Shown here in pieces: positions 18,682 through 27,566 of a stretch of 34,362 bases of DNA (position 1 is its first letter; the number at the start of each line of letters is the position of its first letter). The notes beneath the pieces are model-generated. The model worked only from the letters and a program-made list of their open reading frames with translations. It did no database searches and had not been told where the DNA came from. Made by a program: the position numbers and the translations under genes. This DNA comes from an uncultured Paenibacillus sp. GTDB taxonomy: Bacteria; Bacillota; Bacilli; Paenibacillales; Paenibacillaceae. The stretch is taken from positions 1-34,362 of the forward strand of contig CAKMKL010000147.1 of NCBI GenBank assembly GCA_927443375.1, written 5' to 3'.

Positions 18682-20316
18682 TTGAAAACAGTCGCAGATT
18701 ATATGGCTGAGGCACTACGAAACCTCGGTGTAACACATTCCTTTGGTATCATCGGCAAATCTATTTGTCCCGTTGTTCTCAAAATGGTTGATTACGGCAT
18801 TGAGTTTATTCCAGGAAGACATGAATCAAACTCCGGATTCGAAGCTGCCGGCTATGCTCTTAAAACCGGCAATCTCGGGGTAGCCTTCGGCACCTCGGGA
18901 CCCGGCGGAACGAATTTACTTACTGCTGCAGCCCATGCCAAGGCGAATAACCTTCCTGTCCTGTTTATTACCGGACATCAGTCCATAAAGGAGCTGGGGA
19001 TTCCCCAGTGCCAGGATTCCTCATCCTATCTGGCGGATCTGGCAGAGATGTTCAGACCCGCTACACTCTTCAGCAAGCTGGTAGAACGCGGCGATCATTT
19101 CAGTACCCTTTTTAATCATGCTGTCTCTATTGCCCTCGGCGGTCAGCGCGGACCGGTCCACTTATGCCTCCCCTTTGATGTCCAGACCGAAAGGCTCGAA
19201 GAATGCCGAATTGTAATTCCTGAGCGCGAGCCACTCCTCAGTATTGCTAATTTCGAGCGGGTAGTCTCCGCCATTAACAAGGCCTCAAATCCCCTTATTA
19301 TCGCCGGCAAGGGTGTGAACCGTTCCGGTGCGCACAAGGAGCTTGTGCAGCTGGCAGAAACGTTCAATATTCCTGTCGTTACTTCTCCCGGGGGCAAGGG
19401 TGCCATTGCCTGGGATCACCCGCTGTATCATGGCCCGGTCGGTGTGGGAGGCTGCAGACATGGTGATGATTTGCTGAACAGCAGCGATCTATATATTGTA
19501 CTTGGTTCACGCCTCAGTGATATGACCATCTGTAATCTTAAGGCGGAGAATCATCCGGCTACCCTGATCCAATTCGATGTCGATCCAACTTATGTCGGTA
19601 AAATTCTGAACTCGCAGACGATCCCGGTTAGCGGTGATGTACGTGACAATCTGGCTTACTATCTGAAGAATATTGATGGGGTCACTATTAAAAAACATGA
19701 GACAAAAGCCGATGTTCATTATGCAGAAGAATTACCAGTATTGCCTAAACTTTCACTTGCTTCAGTAATGAGTACATTTAGCGACTTGATCCCATATAAC
19801 AGTTCAGTTTTTGTAGATGATGGCAGCCATGGCTTCAATGCCGTGAAATGGTACAACGTGAAAAAACCCGGCAGCTTTATCTTCGATGCTTATTTTGCCT
19901 GCATGGGCAATGCCATCGGTATGGCTATAGGTGCTAAAGTTGCTGCGCCGGAAGAAACGGTATTCTGCATTACCGGAGACGGTTGCTTTATGATGCTTGG
20001 CGCGGAGATAAACACCGCAGTGTGCAAGAACATTCCGGTTATTTTTATCGTGGTCAACAACATGCAGCTGGACATGGCTCTAAAGGGTATGGAAAAAACA
20101 ACCGGCAGAATCGATGGCACGATCTTCGAAGTTCCGATGGACGCAGTGAAATTCGCCGAATCACTCGGAGCGGCCGGCTACAAATGCGAGACAGCTGACC
20201 AATTCTCTGCAGCCGTAAATGCTGCGGTAGAATCAAACCGGGTAGCGGTTATTGAGCTGCTGACGGACCGTGATGAAATGCCTCCAACAGCCCACCGTAC
20301 CTTAAATCTCAACTAA
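18682..20316 (+). CDS. Acetolactate synthase-like thiamine diphosphate-dependent enzyme
   Basis: RHESNSGFEAAGYA (catalytic Glu region), GTSGPGGTNLLTAAAHAK, ThDP motif GDGCFMMLGAEINTAVCKNIPVIFIVVNN. ATG 18664 is in frame, but GGTGGAG followed by TTG 18682 looks like the better initiation site. Confidence 0.88.
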   Translation: MKTVADYMAEALRNLGVTHSFGIIGKSICPVVLKMVDYGIEFIPGRHESNSGFEAAGYALKTGNLGVAFGTSGPGGTNLLTAAAHAKANNLPVLFITGHQSIKELGIPQCQDSSSYLADLAEMFRPATLFSKLVERGDHFSTLFNHAVSIALGGQRGPVHLCLPFDVQTERLEECRIVIPEREPLLSIANFERVVSAINKASNPLIIAGKGVNRSGAHKELVQLAETFNIPVVTSPGGKGAIAWDHPLYHGPVGVGGCRHGDDLLNSSDLYIVLGSRLSDMTICNLKAENHPATLIQFDVDPTYVGKILNSQTIPVSGDVRDNLAYYLKNIDGVTIKKHETKADVHYAEELPVLPKLSLASVMSTFSDLIPYNSSVFVDDGSHGFNAVKWYNVKKPGSFIFDAYFACMGNAIGMAIGAKVAAPEETVFCITGDGCFMMLGAEINTAVCKNIPVIFIVVNNMQLDMALKGMEKTTGRIDGTIFEVPMDAVKFAESLGAAGYKCETADQFSAAVNAAVESNRVAVIELLTDRDEMPPTAHRTLNLN

Positions 20317-20389
20317 CCGGATTCATTGGCACAAATCAAACCTATCCTTTTCTTTCGTGATCCAATCAAATTTCAGGAGGTATCTTCTG

Positions 20390-20754
20390 TGGAAAATACC
20401 GTTAACAGCGGTCTAAAACACTTCTCCAATCTGTCCGGCGACTATGGCGCCAAAGCTCTGGCTCCGATTAAAGAGCATTTTCCGGAATTGGCTGAGTACA
20501 TCATGGGTAATGCCTATGGCGACATTTTTCAGCGCACTACGATCGGTTCTGACTGGAAGGAGATTGCCGTCATTTCCTCTCTGATCACCATGGGACAGTT
20601 TGAGCAATTAGGAGTTCATTATGTAATGGCGCTACGAGTCGGTATGACCGTGGATCAGATCAAGGGGATCTTGCTGCATCTGGTACCGTGCGTCGGTGCT
20701 CCAAGAGTCATTTCCGCCTTTAATGTCCTGCTTGCCACACTCGAAGAAATCTAA
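20390..20754 (+). CDS. Carboxymuconolactone decarboxylase/AhpD-fold family protein
   Basis: GDIFQRTTIGSDWKEIAVISSLITMGQFEQLGVHYVMALRVGMTVDQIKGILLHLVPCVGAPR resembles the CMD fold. SD aggagg precedes GTG at about 20390. Confidence 0.78.
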
Positions 20755-20797
20755 TAAATTGATTTGCGGCATTTTTATGCATAATTCGACTTTTTTC

Positions 20798-20827
20798 TTG
20801 CACAATTGAGAATATTATGGTTATATT
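20798..20827 (+). promoter_or_regulatory. Candidate internal promoter before the STAS-like gene
   Basis: TTGCAC (20798-20803), 18-nt spacer, TATATT (20822-20827). Confidence 0.4.
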
Positions 20828-20901
20828 AAGGCAAATTATCCCATTACCTAAAGTTTGTTGTCGAAAACCGGCTTAAAACTTCTAGTTTTTGGATATATAA
20901 T

Positions 20902-20923
20902 AGCCGACCAATGCAGGCCGGCT
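20902..20923 (+). other. Hairpin in leader of the STAS-like gene
   Basis: agccgacc-aatgca-ggccggct (7 of 8 pairs), preceded by aaaact-tct-agtttt; no T run, so not a typical terminator. Confidence 0.5.
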
Positions 20924-20971
20924 CATATTTAGCAGAAGACACACACATTCAATTTTGGGAGAGATGAGCAC

Positions 20972-21316
20972 ATGGGTAAATTTATTTTGAAAACCGATTC
21001 TGTTAACAAGATCATTAATGTCGAATTAGAGGGTACCTTCTCCAATGAGGACGGCCTTAAATCGATTCAAGCCTATCAGCAGACGGTCAATCCGATCACA
21101 CCCTCTGAATATGCTCTGCAGATCGACTGCAGAAAGCTAAATGTTACTGCTCCAGATGTTGTGCCGCTGCTCGAAGGCTGCTTCATCATGTTCAAAGCAG
21201 ACGGTTTCGAAAAAGTCAGCCTGACCCTTGAAAACAATCCAATCCTCAAAATGCAGCTCGCCCGTCTTGGCCGCAAAGCAGGACTAGAGAACCTGGAAAT
21301 CACTTCGATCGTTTAA
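20972..21316 (+). CDS. STAS/SpoIIAA-like small protein
   Basis: 114 aa, alternating beta/alpha pattern, VELEGTFSNEDGLKSIQAYQQTVNP and LQIDCRKLNVTAPDVVPLL; family call from pattern only. Confidence 0.5.
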   Translation: MGKFILKTDSVNKIINVELEGTFSNEDGLKSIQAYQQTVNPITPSEYALQIDCRKLNVTAPDVVPLLEGCFIMFKADGFEKVSLTLENNPILKMQLARLGRKAGLENLEITSIV

Positions 21317-21351
21317 ACGCATCACTCCATTAACTTTACAGGAGGGCTATC

Positions 21352-22344
21352 ATGGCCGGAATATGTATAAGGGATATTGATATCTATCATCCAAGTAAAA
21401 AGATTGATAATGACTTTTTCATCCAGCATTTTGACGAAAAAGGTATAGATATCCGCGGACTCCTGACAGCTCTGGGCCGTGAGAGCCGCTACAGTATTGA
21501 CAGCGAGGAAGAAAATTCTCTGACTATGGCTTTTGAGGCAGCAAGCAATGTACTGGACAAGACGGGCCTTACCGGCGCTGACATTGACCTTATCGCTTAT
21601 GCCAGCCAGACTCCTGAATATATCTTTCCTACGAACTCGCTGATGATTCACAGGCTGATCGGCGGTGCCTCCCATACCATTTGCATCGACAGTAATGCGA
21701 ACTGCGCCGGTATGACCGCTTCGGTGGAACAGGTAAGCCGCCAGATGATGGCTAACCCGAGAATCCGCCGGGCACTGGTTATCGGCTCGGACCATGTGGC
21801 CCCGCATGCCGACAGGAATGATCCTGTCTACTACGCCAACTTCGGAGACGCTGCCGCGGCAGTGATCCTCGAGCGTGATGAGAATTCCGTTGGCTTCATC
21901 GATTCCATTTACCAGACAGACACCTGCGTCTATGGCAATTCGATGTTCCCTGCAGAAGGCATGGCGAACCTTGGCCGCCGCGGGGTAGGCAAAGGAGAGT
22001 TCAACGTTAAGTTCATTCCTTTTGACGATTCCATTTGTGTGGATGCAGCCTCCGAGTCTATCAATACACTTCTGAGTGATAACGGGATCGCTCCTGAAAC
22101 CATCAAAGCGGCATGCTTCTCCCAATTATCCCTGCCGAACATTCGTGCCGTATCTGACAAAACCGGTATCGGCAGCGACGCAGCCGTCTATATCGGCGAT
22201 GAATTCGGCTATACATCAACGAGCAGCCCCTTTGTCGCTCTTCACAAAGCGGTGACTACCGGCAAGATTGAGCGGGGTGACAAGGTTCTTTTCTGGACGG
22301 TCGGCGCCGGCTGGCAGAACGTAGCCTTTGTGATGGAATACTAA
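21352..22344 (+). CDS. Beta-ketoacyl-ACP synthase III-like (FabH-like) enzyme with atypical catalytic residues
   Basis: SNANCAGMTAS nucleophile motif (Cys118), GDAAAAVILE, C-terminal KAS III half (FGYTSTSSPFVALHKAVTTGKIERGDKVLFWTVGAGW). Confidence 0.87.
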   Translation: MAGICIRDIDIYHPSKKIDNDFFIQHFDEKGIDIRGLLTALGRESRYSIDSEEENSLTMAFEAASNVLDKTGLTGADIDLIAYASQTPEYIFPTNSLMIHRLIGGASHTICIDSNANCAGMTASVEQVSRQMMANPRIRRALVIGSDHVAPHADRNDPVYYANFGDAAAAVILERDENSVGFIDSIYQTDTCVYGNSMFPAEGMANLGRRGVGKGEFNVKFIPFDDSICVDAASESINTLLSDNGIAPETIKAACFSQLSLPNIRAVSDKTGIGSDAAVYIGDEFGYTSTSSPFVALHKAVTTGKIERGDKVLFWTVGAGWQNVAFVMEY

Positions 22345-22365
22345 GCACTTATTTATTGCACTAAC

Positions 22366-22412
22366 AAAAAAGCAACCTGAAGGTTAATAGCTAACCTTCA
22401 GGTTGCTTTTTG
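22366..22412. terminator. Bidirectional terminator between the KAS III-like gene and glpK
   Basis: aaaaagcaacctgaaggtta-atagc-taaccttcaggttgcttttt, near-perfect 20-bp stem. Confidence 0.93.
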
Positions 22413-22459
22413 ATTAAGTCAAGATAAGACCATCGTAATGCATATTCAGTCCAATGCTG

Positions 22460-23953
22460 CTAACCCCGGCCTTCATGCTTCTCCCAGCCCATGGTCCGTG
22501 ACACAGCGTCCTTCCAGGCGTCATAGCGGCGTTCCCGCTCCTCTTCACCCATCCGGGGCAAGAAGTCCTTCTCCGCCTTATTAAAGCTCTCCAGCTGTTC
22601 CCTAGACCATATCCCGGAGGTAAGCCCTGCCAGGAGTGCAGCCCCGAGCGCTGTCGTCTCTGCGTAGGTCGTGCGGGTCACCTCACTGCCGAGAATATCG
22701 GCCTGAAACTGCATCAGCAGGTCGTTGCGTACAGCACCGCCGTCTACACGAAGTCCCGTCAGCGGCATGCCGGCGTCTTTCTCCATGGCGCCGATAACAT
22801 CGCGTGACTGAAAGGCCAGTGATTCCAGAGTCGCCCGGACCAGATGGCCAGCCGTCGTGCCCCGGGTCAGCCCAAACATAGCCCCGCGGGCATACATATC
22901 CCAATAGGGGGCCCCAAGCCCGGTAAAGGCAGGCACGACCACAACGCCTTCACTGTCCAGTACTTCAGCAGCTTTGTGCTCTGAATCAGACGGCCCTTCG
23001 ATCAATCCCAGTCCTTCATGCAGCCATTGTACGGCTGCTCCGGCTACAAACACACTGCCTTCCAGCGCATAGTACATTTCATCCCCCATCCCCCAGGCAA
23101 CAGTCGTCAGCAATCCATGCTTGGAGACAACGGGCTCAGTTCCTGTATTCATCAGAATAAAGCAGCCTGTTCCGTATGTGTTTTTGGCGCTGCCTGCCTC
23201 CAGGCAGGTATGACCGAATAATGCGGCCTGCTGATCGCCAAGCACAGAACAGATAGGAATCTCCGCACCGAACCACCGGGCCTCAGCTGTACCGAAATCG
23301 CCGCCGGACATCCGCACCTCAGGTAGCATGAGGCGTGGAATCCGCAGCTGTTCGATGAGCTGCTCGTCCCATCTCCGCTCATGCAGGTTGAACAGCATGG
23401 TCCGCGAAGCATTTGTCACGTCTGTAGCGTGCACAGCGCCTCCTGTGAGCTTCCAGATAAGCCAGCTGTCAATTGTCCCGGCCAGCAGCTCTCCCCGTTC
23501 AGCACGTTCCCTGGAATCTGTCACATGATCTAGAATCCAGGCCAGCTTGGTAGCCGAGAAATAGGCATCCACGACCAGACCTGTCTTGCGGGCAATCTCC
23601 GCCGCCAGGCCTTGACGCTTGATCTCCTCACACTGCTCTGCCGTACGCCGGTCCTGCCATACGATGGCCGGATAGATTGGCTCTCCTGTGGCCTTGTCCC
23701 AAATTAGTACGGTTTCGCGCTGATTGGTGATGCCGATACAGGATATTTCCTCAGCCGTTATTCCGCTGTCCTGAATCGCATATCTGGCTGCTGAGAGCTG
23801 GCTCTCCCAGATCTGCTCCGGATCATGCTCCACCCACCCGGGGCGGGGAAAGGACTGCTTAATCTCATATTGCCCCTGGGAAACCATTCCCGCCTGCTGA
23901 TTAAAAAGGATGGCCCGAGAGCTGGTGGTGCCTTGGTCCAATGATAGAATCAT
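22460..23953 (-). CDS. glpK: Glycerol kinase
   Basis: MILSLDQGTTSSRAILF, GWVEHDPEQIW, GITNQRETVLIWDK, GLGAPYWDMYARGAMFGLTRGTT, RVDGGAVRNDLLMQFQADIL. Confidence 0.97.
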   Translation of the reverse strand: MILSLDQGTTSSRAILFNQQAGMVSQGQYEIKQSFPRPGWVEHDPEQIWESQLSAARYAIQDSGITAEEISCIGITNQRETVLIWDKATGEPIYPAIVWQDRRTAEQCEEIKRQGLAAEIARKTGLVVDAYFSATKLAWILDHVTDSRERAERGELLAGTIDSWLIWKLTGGAVHATDVTNASRTMLFNLHERRWDEQLIEQLRIPRLMLPEVRMSGGDFGTAEARWFGAEIPICSVLGDQQAALFGHTCLEAGSAKNTYGTGCFILMNTGTEPVVSKHGLLTTVAWGMGDEMYYALEGSVFVAGAAVQWLHEGLGLIEGPSDSEHKAAEVLDSEGVVVVPAFTGLGAPYWDMYARGAMFGLTRGTTAGHLVRATLESLAFQSRDVIGAMEKDAGMPLTGLRVDGGAVRNDLLMQFQADILGSEVTRTTYAETTALGAALLAGLTSGIWSREQLESFNKAEKDFLPRMGEEERERRYDAWKDAVSRTMGWEKHEGRG

Positions 23954-24009
23954 GACTAGATGCCTCCTATACGTTCCACGATAAACAAGATTAAAGTTGT
24001 CCTTTCAAC

Positions 24010-24036
24010 AAAAAGCACCTCTGCAGTCAGAGGCGC
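24010..24036 (-). terminator. Rho-independent terminator of the res cluster (after resE)
   Basis: Minus strand gcgcctctgactgcagaggtgctttttg. Confidence 0.8.
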
Positions 24037-24055
24037 CGTCAGTCTTGGTCTGAAT

Positions 24056-25501
24056 TTACTGTTTTTCGACAGGAAGTCTTAGCGTAAAGGTCGTGCCTTC
24101 GCCAAGTTTACTGGTGGCAAAAATCTGCCCGTGATGCGACTCGACGATATTTTTAACAATCGCCAGCCCCAGCCCGGTGCCTCCGGATTCTCCGCGTACA
24201 CGCGCCTTGTCGGCTTTGTAGAAGCGTTCGAAGATAAAGGGCAGATCCTCCGGATGAATTCCTGCGCCCTCATCTCGGATCGCAATCTCAAGATAGCGGC
24301 GCCCTTCAATTACCGCAGAGCCGGTGATGATCGAGATATGTTTATCCGCAGGGGTATGCCGGAAGGCGTTATCCAGCAGATTGGTCAAAACCTGTTCCAG
24401 CTTATCTACATCTGCCGATTTAAGCAGCAGAGCGCTTTCTGTCTTATGGAGCTCAAGAATGATGTCCCGCTCCTTAGCCCGCACGGAGAATTTGCGGTAG
24501 ATCCGCTCGAGCAGTTCGTCCATATCCACCTGTGTTTTATTCATATCTGTATGCCCTGCTTCCATCCGGGCAAGATCCAGCAGGTCTTTAACCAGCCGGC
24601 CCATCCGCAGCGATTCATCATGAATAACCTGCACAAGCTCACTGCTCTCTTCCGGCGAGGAGGCCATACCGTCCAGCAGTGCTTCGCTGTATCCCTGCAT
24701 CATCGAAAGCGGTGTGCGGATTTCATGCGAGACATTCGCTACAAAATCACGGAGCATTTTCTCAAGTCTTACTTCTTCCGTAACATCACGCAGCACAGCT
24801 ACAGCACCACGGAGATTCCCCTCCGAATACAGCGGAGCCATATGCACAGACCACACGCCTTGCCGGACATGCACATTGGAGCGCTGGTCTCCTCCCTGGC
24901 TCAGTGTACTGAAGAAGAGCGGCCGGAGCGGAACAGGGACTGCTCCTGCAGCTCCGCCATGCGGATCCTGCTCAGCATTGATCTCTTCCTCAAGGTCCGG
25001 CTCCAGATCCCCCCAGGCCTCCAGCAGCTTCTGTCCATGCGGATTCGTGAGTATGATCTGTCCTTCAATATCAAAAGTAACCACGGCGTCGGTCATGCTG
25101 CGCAGAACACTGGACAGATGCCCCTTCTCGTGATTGAGACTGCGGATATTCTCCTCCAGCTCTTCAGCCATGTGATTAAAGGAAGTGGCCAGCTGGCCGA
25201 TTTCGTCGCTGGTCCGAAGCGTCAGCCTCGTGCCGTATTCGCCGCGGCGGATATTGTTGGCCGCTTCAATCACCTGCTGCATGGGCTGGGTAATCTTCGT
25301 AAACAGGAACAACGCAAAAAACGTTGTCAATGAAAACCCGATCATACAGGTATACATAAATAAACGCTTGATCGCCCCGGAATTGGCGAAATTGCTATCG
25401 ATATAAGGCAGCAGGAACAGCCCCAGCGTAATGAGCACGACGGCAACAAGGCAGATGATCGTTACCCACAGCTTGCCGACAAGGCTTCTCCAGAAGTTCA
25501 C
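24056..25501 (-). CDS. resE: Sensor histidine kinase ResE
   Basis: Two TM, HAMP, PAS, FVANVSHEIRTPLSMMQGYSEALLDG (H box), N and G boxes; immediately follows resD. Confidence 0.9.
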   Translation of the reverse strand: MNFWRSLVGKLWVTIICLVAVVLITLGLFLLPYIDSNFANSGAIKRLFMYTCMIGFSLTTFFALFLFTKITQPMQQVIEAANNIRRGEYGTRLTLRTSDEIGQLATSFNHMAEELEENIRSLNHEKGHLSSVLRSMTDAVVTFDIEGQIILTNPHGQKLLEAWGDLEPDLEEEINAEQDPHGGAAGAVPVPLRPLFFSTLSQGGDQRSNVHVRQGVWSVHMAPLYSEGNLRGAVAVLRDVTEEVRLEKMLRDFVANVSHEIRTPLSMMQGYSEALLDGMASSPEESSELVQVIHDESLRMGRLVKDLLDLARMEAGHTDMNKTQVDMDELLERIYRKFSVRAKERDIILELHKTESALLLKSADVDKLEQVLTNLLDNAFRHTPADKHISIITGSAVIEGRRYLEIAIRDEGAGIHPEDLPFIFERFYKADKARVRGESGGTGLGLAIVKNIVESHHGQIFATSKLGEGTTFTLRLPVEKQ

Positions 25502-26239
25502 CTATTTAGGTACCTCAAGCTTGTAGCCTACTCCCCATACCGTGGTGATCATTGCTGCCGATTCCGGTGATACTTTATTCAGTTTCTCGCGAAGCCGTTT
25601 GACATGCGTGTCCACTGTACGTAAATCTCCGAAAAACTCATAATTCCAAACATCCTTAAGCAGTTCCTCACGGGAGAAAACTTTGTCCGGCGAGATTGCC
25701 AAATAATGAAGCAGCTCATATTCCTTCGGAGTCAGACTCACTTCCTGGCCGCCTGCCGTTACGCGGTGCGCATCATGTTCAATAATCAGATGAGGGAACA
25801 CAATATTGTTGCTGGAATTGCTTTCTTTCGATAAAAATGCTGTAGCCGAAGAGCGGCGCATAATCGCCTTGACCCGGTAAATCACTTCACGCGGACTGAA
25901 CGGCTTAACCACATAGTCATCTGCACCCATTTCAAAGCCCTGCACCCGGTTAATCTCTTCCCCCTTGGCAGTCAGCATCAGGACCGGAGTCGATTTGACG
26001 CCTCTGAGTCTCGTCAGCACTTCGATCCCGTCGATACCCGGCAGCATAACATCGAGCAGGATGAGGCCGTAATCATTTGCCGTTGCTTTGCGCAAAGCGA
26101 TTTCGCCATCTTCCGCCTCGTCAATTTCGTAGCCTTCTTTTTCAAGATACATTTTCAGCAGGCGGCGAATACGTTCTTCGTCATCCACCACCAGAATTCT
26201 ATTCAAATGCTCTGCCATTAACAACAACCCCTTCATCAA
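25502..26239 (-). CDS. resD: Response regulator ResD (OmpR family)
   Basis: RILVVDDEERIRRLLKMYLEKEGYEI, LLDVMLPGIDG, C-terminal winged helix; synteny with resABC. Confidence 0.92.
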   Translation of the reverse strand: MMKGLLLMAEHLNRILVVDDEERIRRLLKMYLEKEGYEIDEAEDGEIALRKATANDYGLILLDVMLPGIDGIEVLTRLRGVKSTPVLMLTAKGEEINRVQGFEMGADDYVVKPFSPREVIYRVKAIMRRSSATAFLSKESNSSNNIVFPHLIIEHDAHRVTAGGQEVSLTPKEYELLHYLAISPDKVFSREELLKDVWNYEFFGDLRTVDTHVKRLREKLNKVSPESAAMITTVWGVGYKLEVPK

Positions 26240-26303
26240 ATACAGTTGAACGTTACCCTAGTACGTACTAGATTTCTGTGCTGCAACTGCGAATATCGTA
26301 TAC

Positions 26304-27566
26304 TCAGTCTGTCCCCGCATAAGAATGAAGCCCAGCGATGACCAGATTTACACCTACAAGGGTAAACATTACAACCAAAAAACCCAATACGGCAAGCCAT
26401 GCGGATTTGCGTCCCTGCCACCCGCGGGCCAGCCGCAAATGGAGATATGCGCTGTAGAACAGCCAGGTAACAAGCGCCCAGACCTCCTTGGGGTCCCAGC
26501 CCCAAAACCGGCCCCAGGCAACCTGAGCCCAGATCATTGCAAAGATCAATGCCCCCAGCGTAAAAATCGGAAAGCCGATGGCAATCGCCCTGTACGTAAT
26601 TTCATCGAGATCATTCTCGTCAATTCCGTCCAGTACCGGATGAATAGCCTTGCCCAGCGGTTTGCGTACAGCAAGACGAAGAATTCCATATAAAATGAGA
26701 CCGGAAAGCAGCGACCATATTACGGTATTGAACTTTCGCCCGGCATTGACGCCATTCATCCATGAAGGTGCTTCGAACAGCGGCTCTTTTATCCCCAGAA
26801 ACGACTGGAAAACCTCTGTTTCGCTATGGTAAGGTGCCACAATCGGCGGCATTTTATAACTCACTTTCTCTATTGTACTATCTTCCTGCCCAGAGCTGTC
26901 AATCGTAACGTTGCTGCGGACAAAAACAGACTCGTATCCGGCACCGCGGAAGGCAAACACACTCCCGAGAAAACCAATTATAACAATGATTGAAAAGAGA
27001 GTAAATTCAACCAGCCTCTGCTGCTTGCGGTCACTCCGCTCCTTGCTCTCAAAATCAACAGTCCGCAGCAGGTACATGAGTCCGGCGGCAAAACCGACGG
27101 CGAAAAAGGATTCTCCGAGCGCTGCAAGCGTGACGTGGATATTCAGATAGATGGATTTCAATGATGGAATCAGCGGCTGAACCTCCTGCGGGAACACCGC
27201 CGCATACGCCATCACTATAATAGATATCGGTACTGCGAACACCCCGAGAATAATTTTGCGGTAAATGGCAAAGATCACAGTAAAGGCCACCATCACCATC
27301 ATCGATAAAAAGGTCATGAACTCATACATATTGCTGACGGGAATATGGCCCGAGCCCATCCAGCGGGTAATGAAATAAGCGAAATGACAGAGCAGCCCTA
27401 CGGACGAGGCGATAAAAGCGATTCTCCCCCAGCGGGCGGTATGCTCCTCGGGCTTTCTGCCGGACCACCGGCGGCCCATGATGGCGATCGTGAATAACAT
27501 AAATGCACCGCTGTATAAAAAGAATGCGGCAATAAAGACATCACTGCTGAAATCGAGCAGGCTCAT
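26304..27566 (-). CDS. resC: Cytochrome c biogenesis protein ResC/CcsA
   Basis: Tryptophan-rich WAQVAWGRFWGWDPKEVWALVTWL motif; multi-TM. Confidence 0.95.
   Translation of the reverse strand: MSLLDFSSDVFIAAFFLYSGAFMLFTIAIMGRRWSGRKPEEHTARWGRIAFIASSVGLLCHFAYFITRWMGSGHIPVSNMYEFMTFLSMMVMVAFTVIFAIYRKIILGVFAVPISIIVMAYAAVFPQEVQPLIPSLKSIYLNIHVTLAALGESFFAVGFAAGLMYLLRTVDFESKERSDRKQQRLVEFTLFSIIVIIGFLGSVFAFRGAGYESVFVRSNVTIDSSGQEDSTIEKVSYKMPPIVAPYHSETEVFQSFLGIKEPLFEAPSWMNGVNAGRKFNTVIWSLLSGLILYGILRLAVRKPLGKAIHPVLDGIDENDLDEITYRAIAIGFPIFTLGALIFAMIWAQVAWGRFWGWDPKEVWALVTWLFYSAYLHLRLARGWQGRKSAWLAVLGFLVVMFTLVGVNLVIAGLHSYAGTD

Noticed and set aside
18682-20316. Canonical IlvB (branched-chain amino acid synthesis)
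   Set aside because: No ilvN/ilvC/ilvD neighbours, atypical residues around the AHAS substrate region (GHQSIKELGIPQCQDSSSY), and an operon with KAS III-like and CMD genes under a c-di-GMP riboswitch.
20845-20876. SigD-type flagellar promoter (taaa-N15-ccggctta)
   Set aside because: The -10 match to GCCGATAA is too weak to support.
20829-20925. Possible second c-di-GMP-I aptamer (contains aaGGCAAATT and hairpins) before the STAS-like gene
   Set aside because: No GACGCAAAGCC, no GNRA-capped P2 in the right place and no CAGCCxGGTTGCC segment; kept only as an unspecified structured leader.
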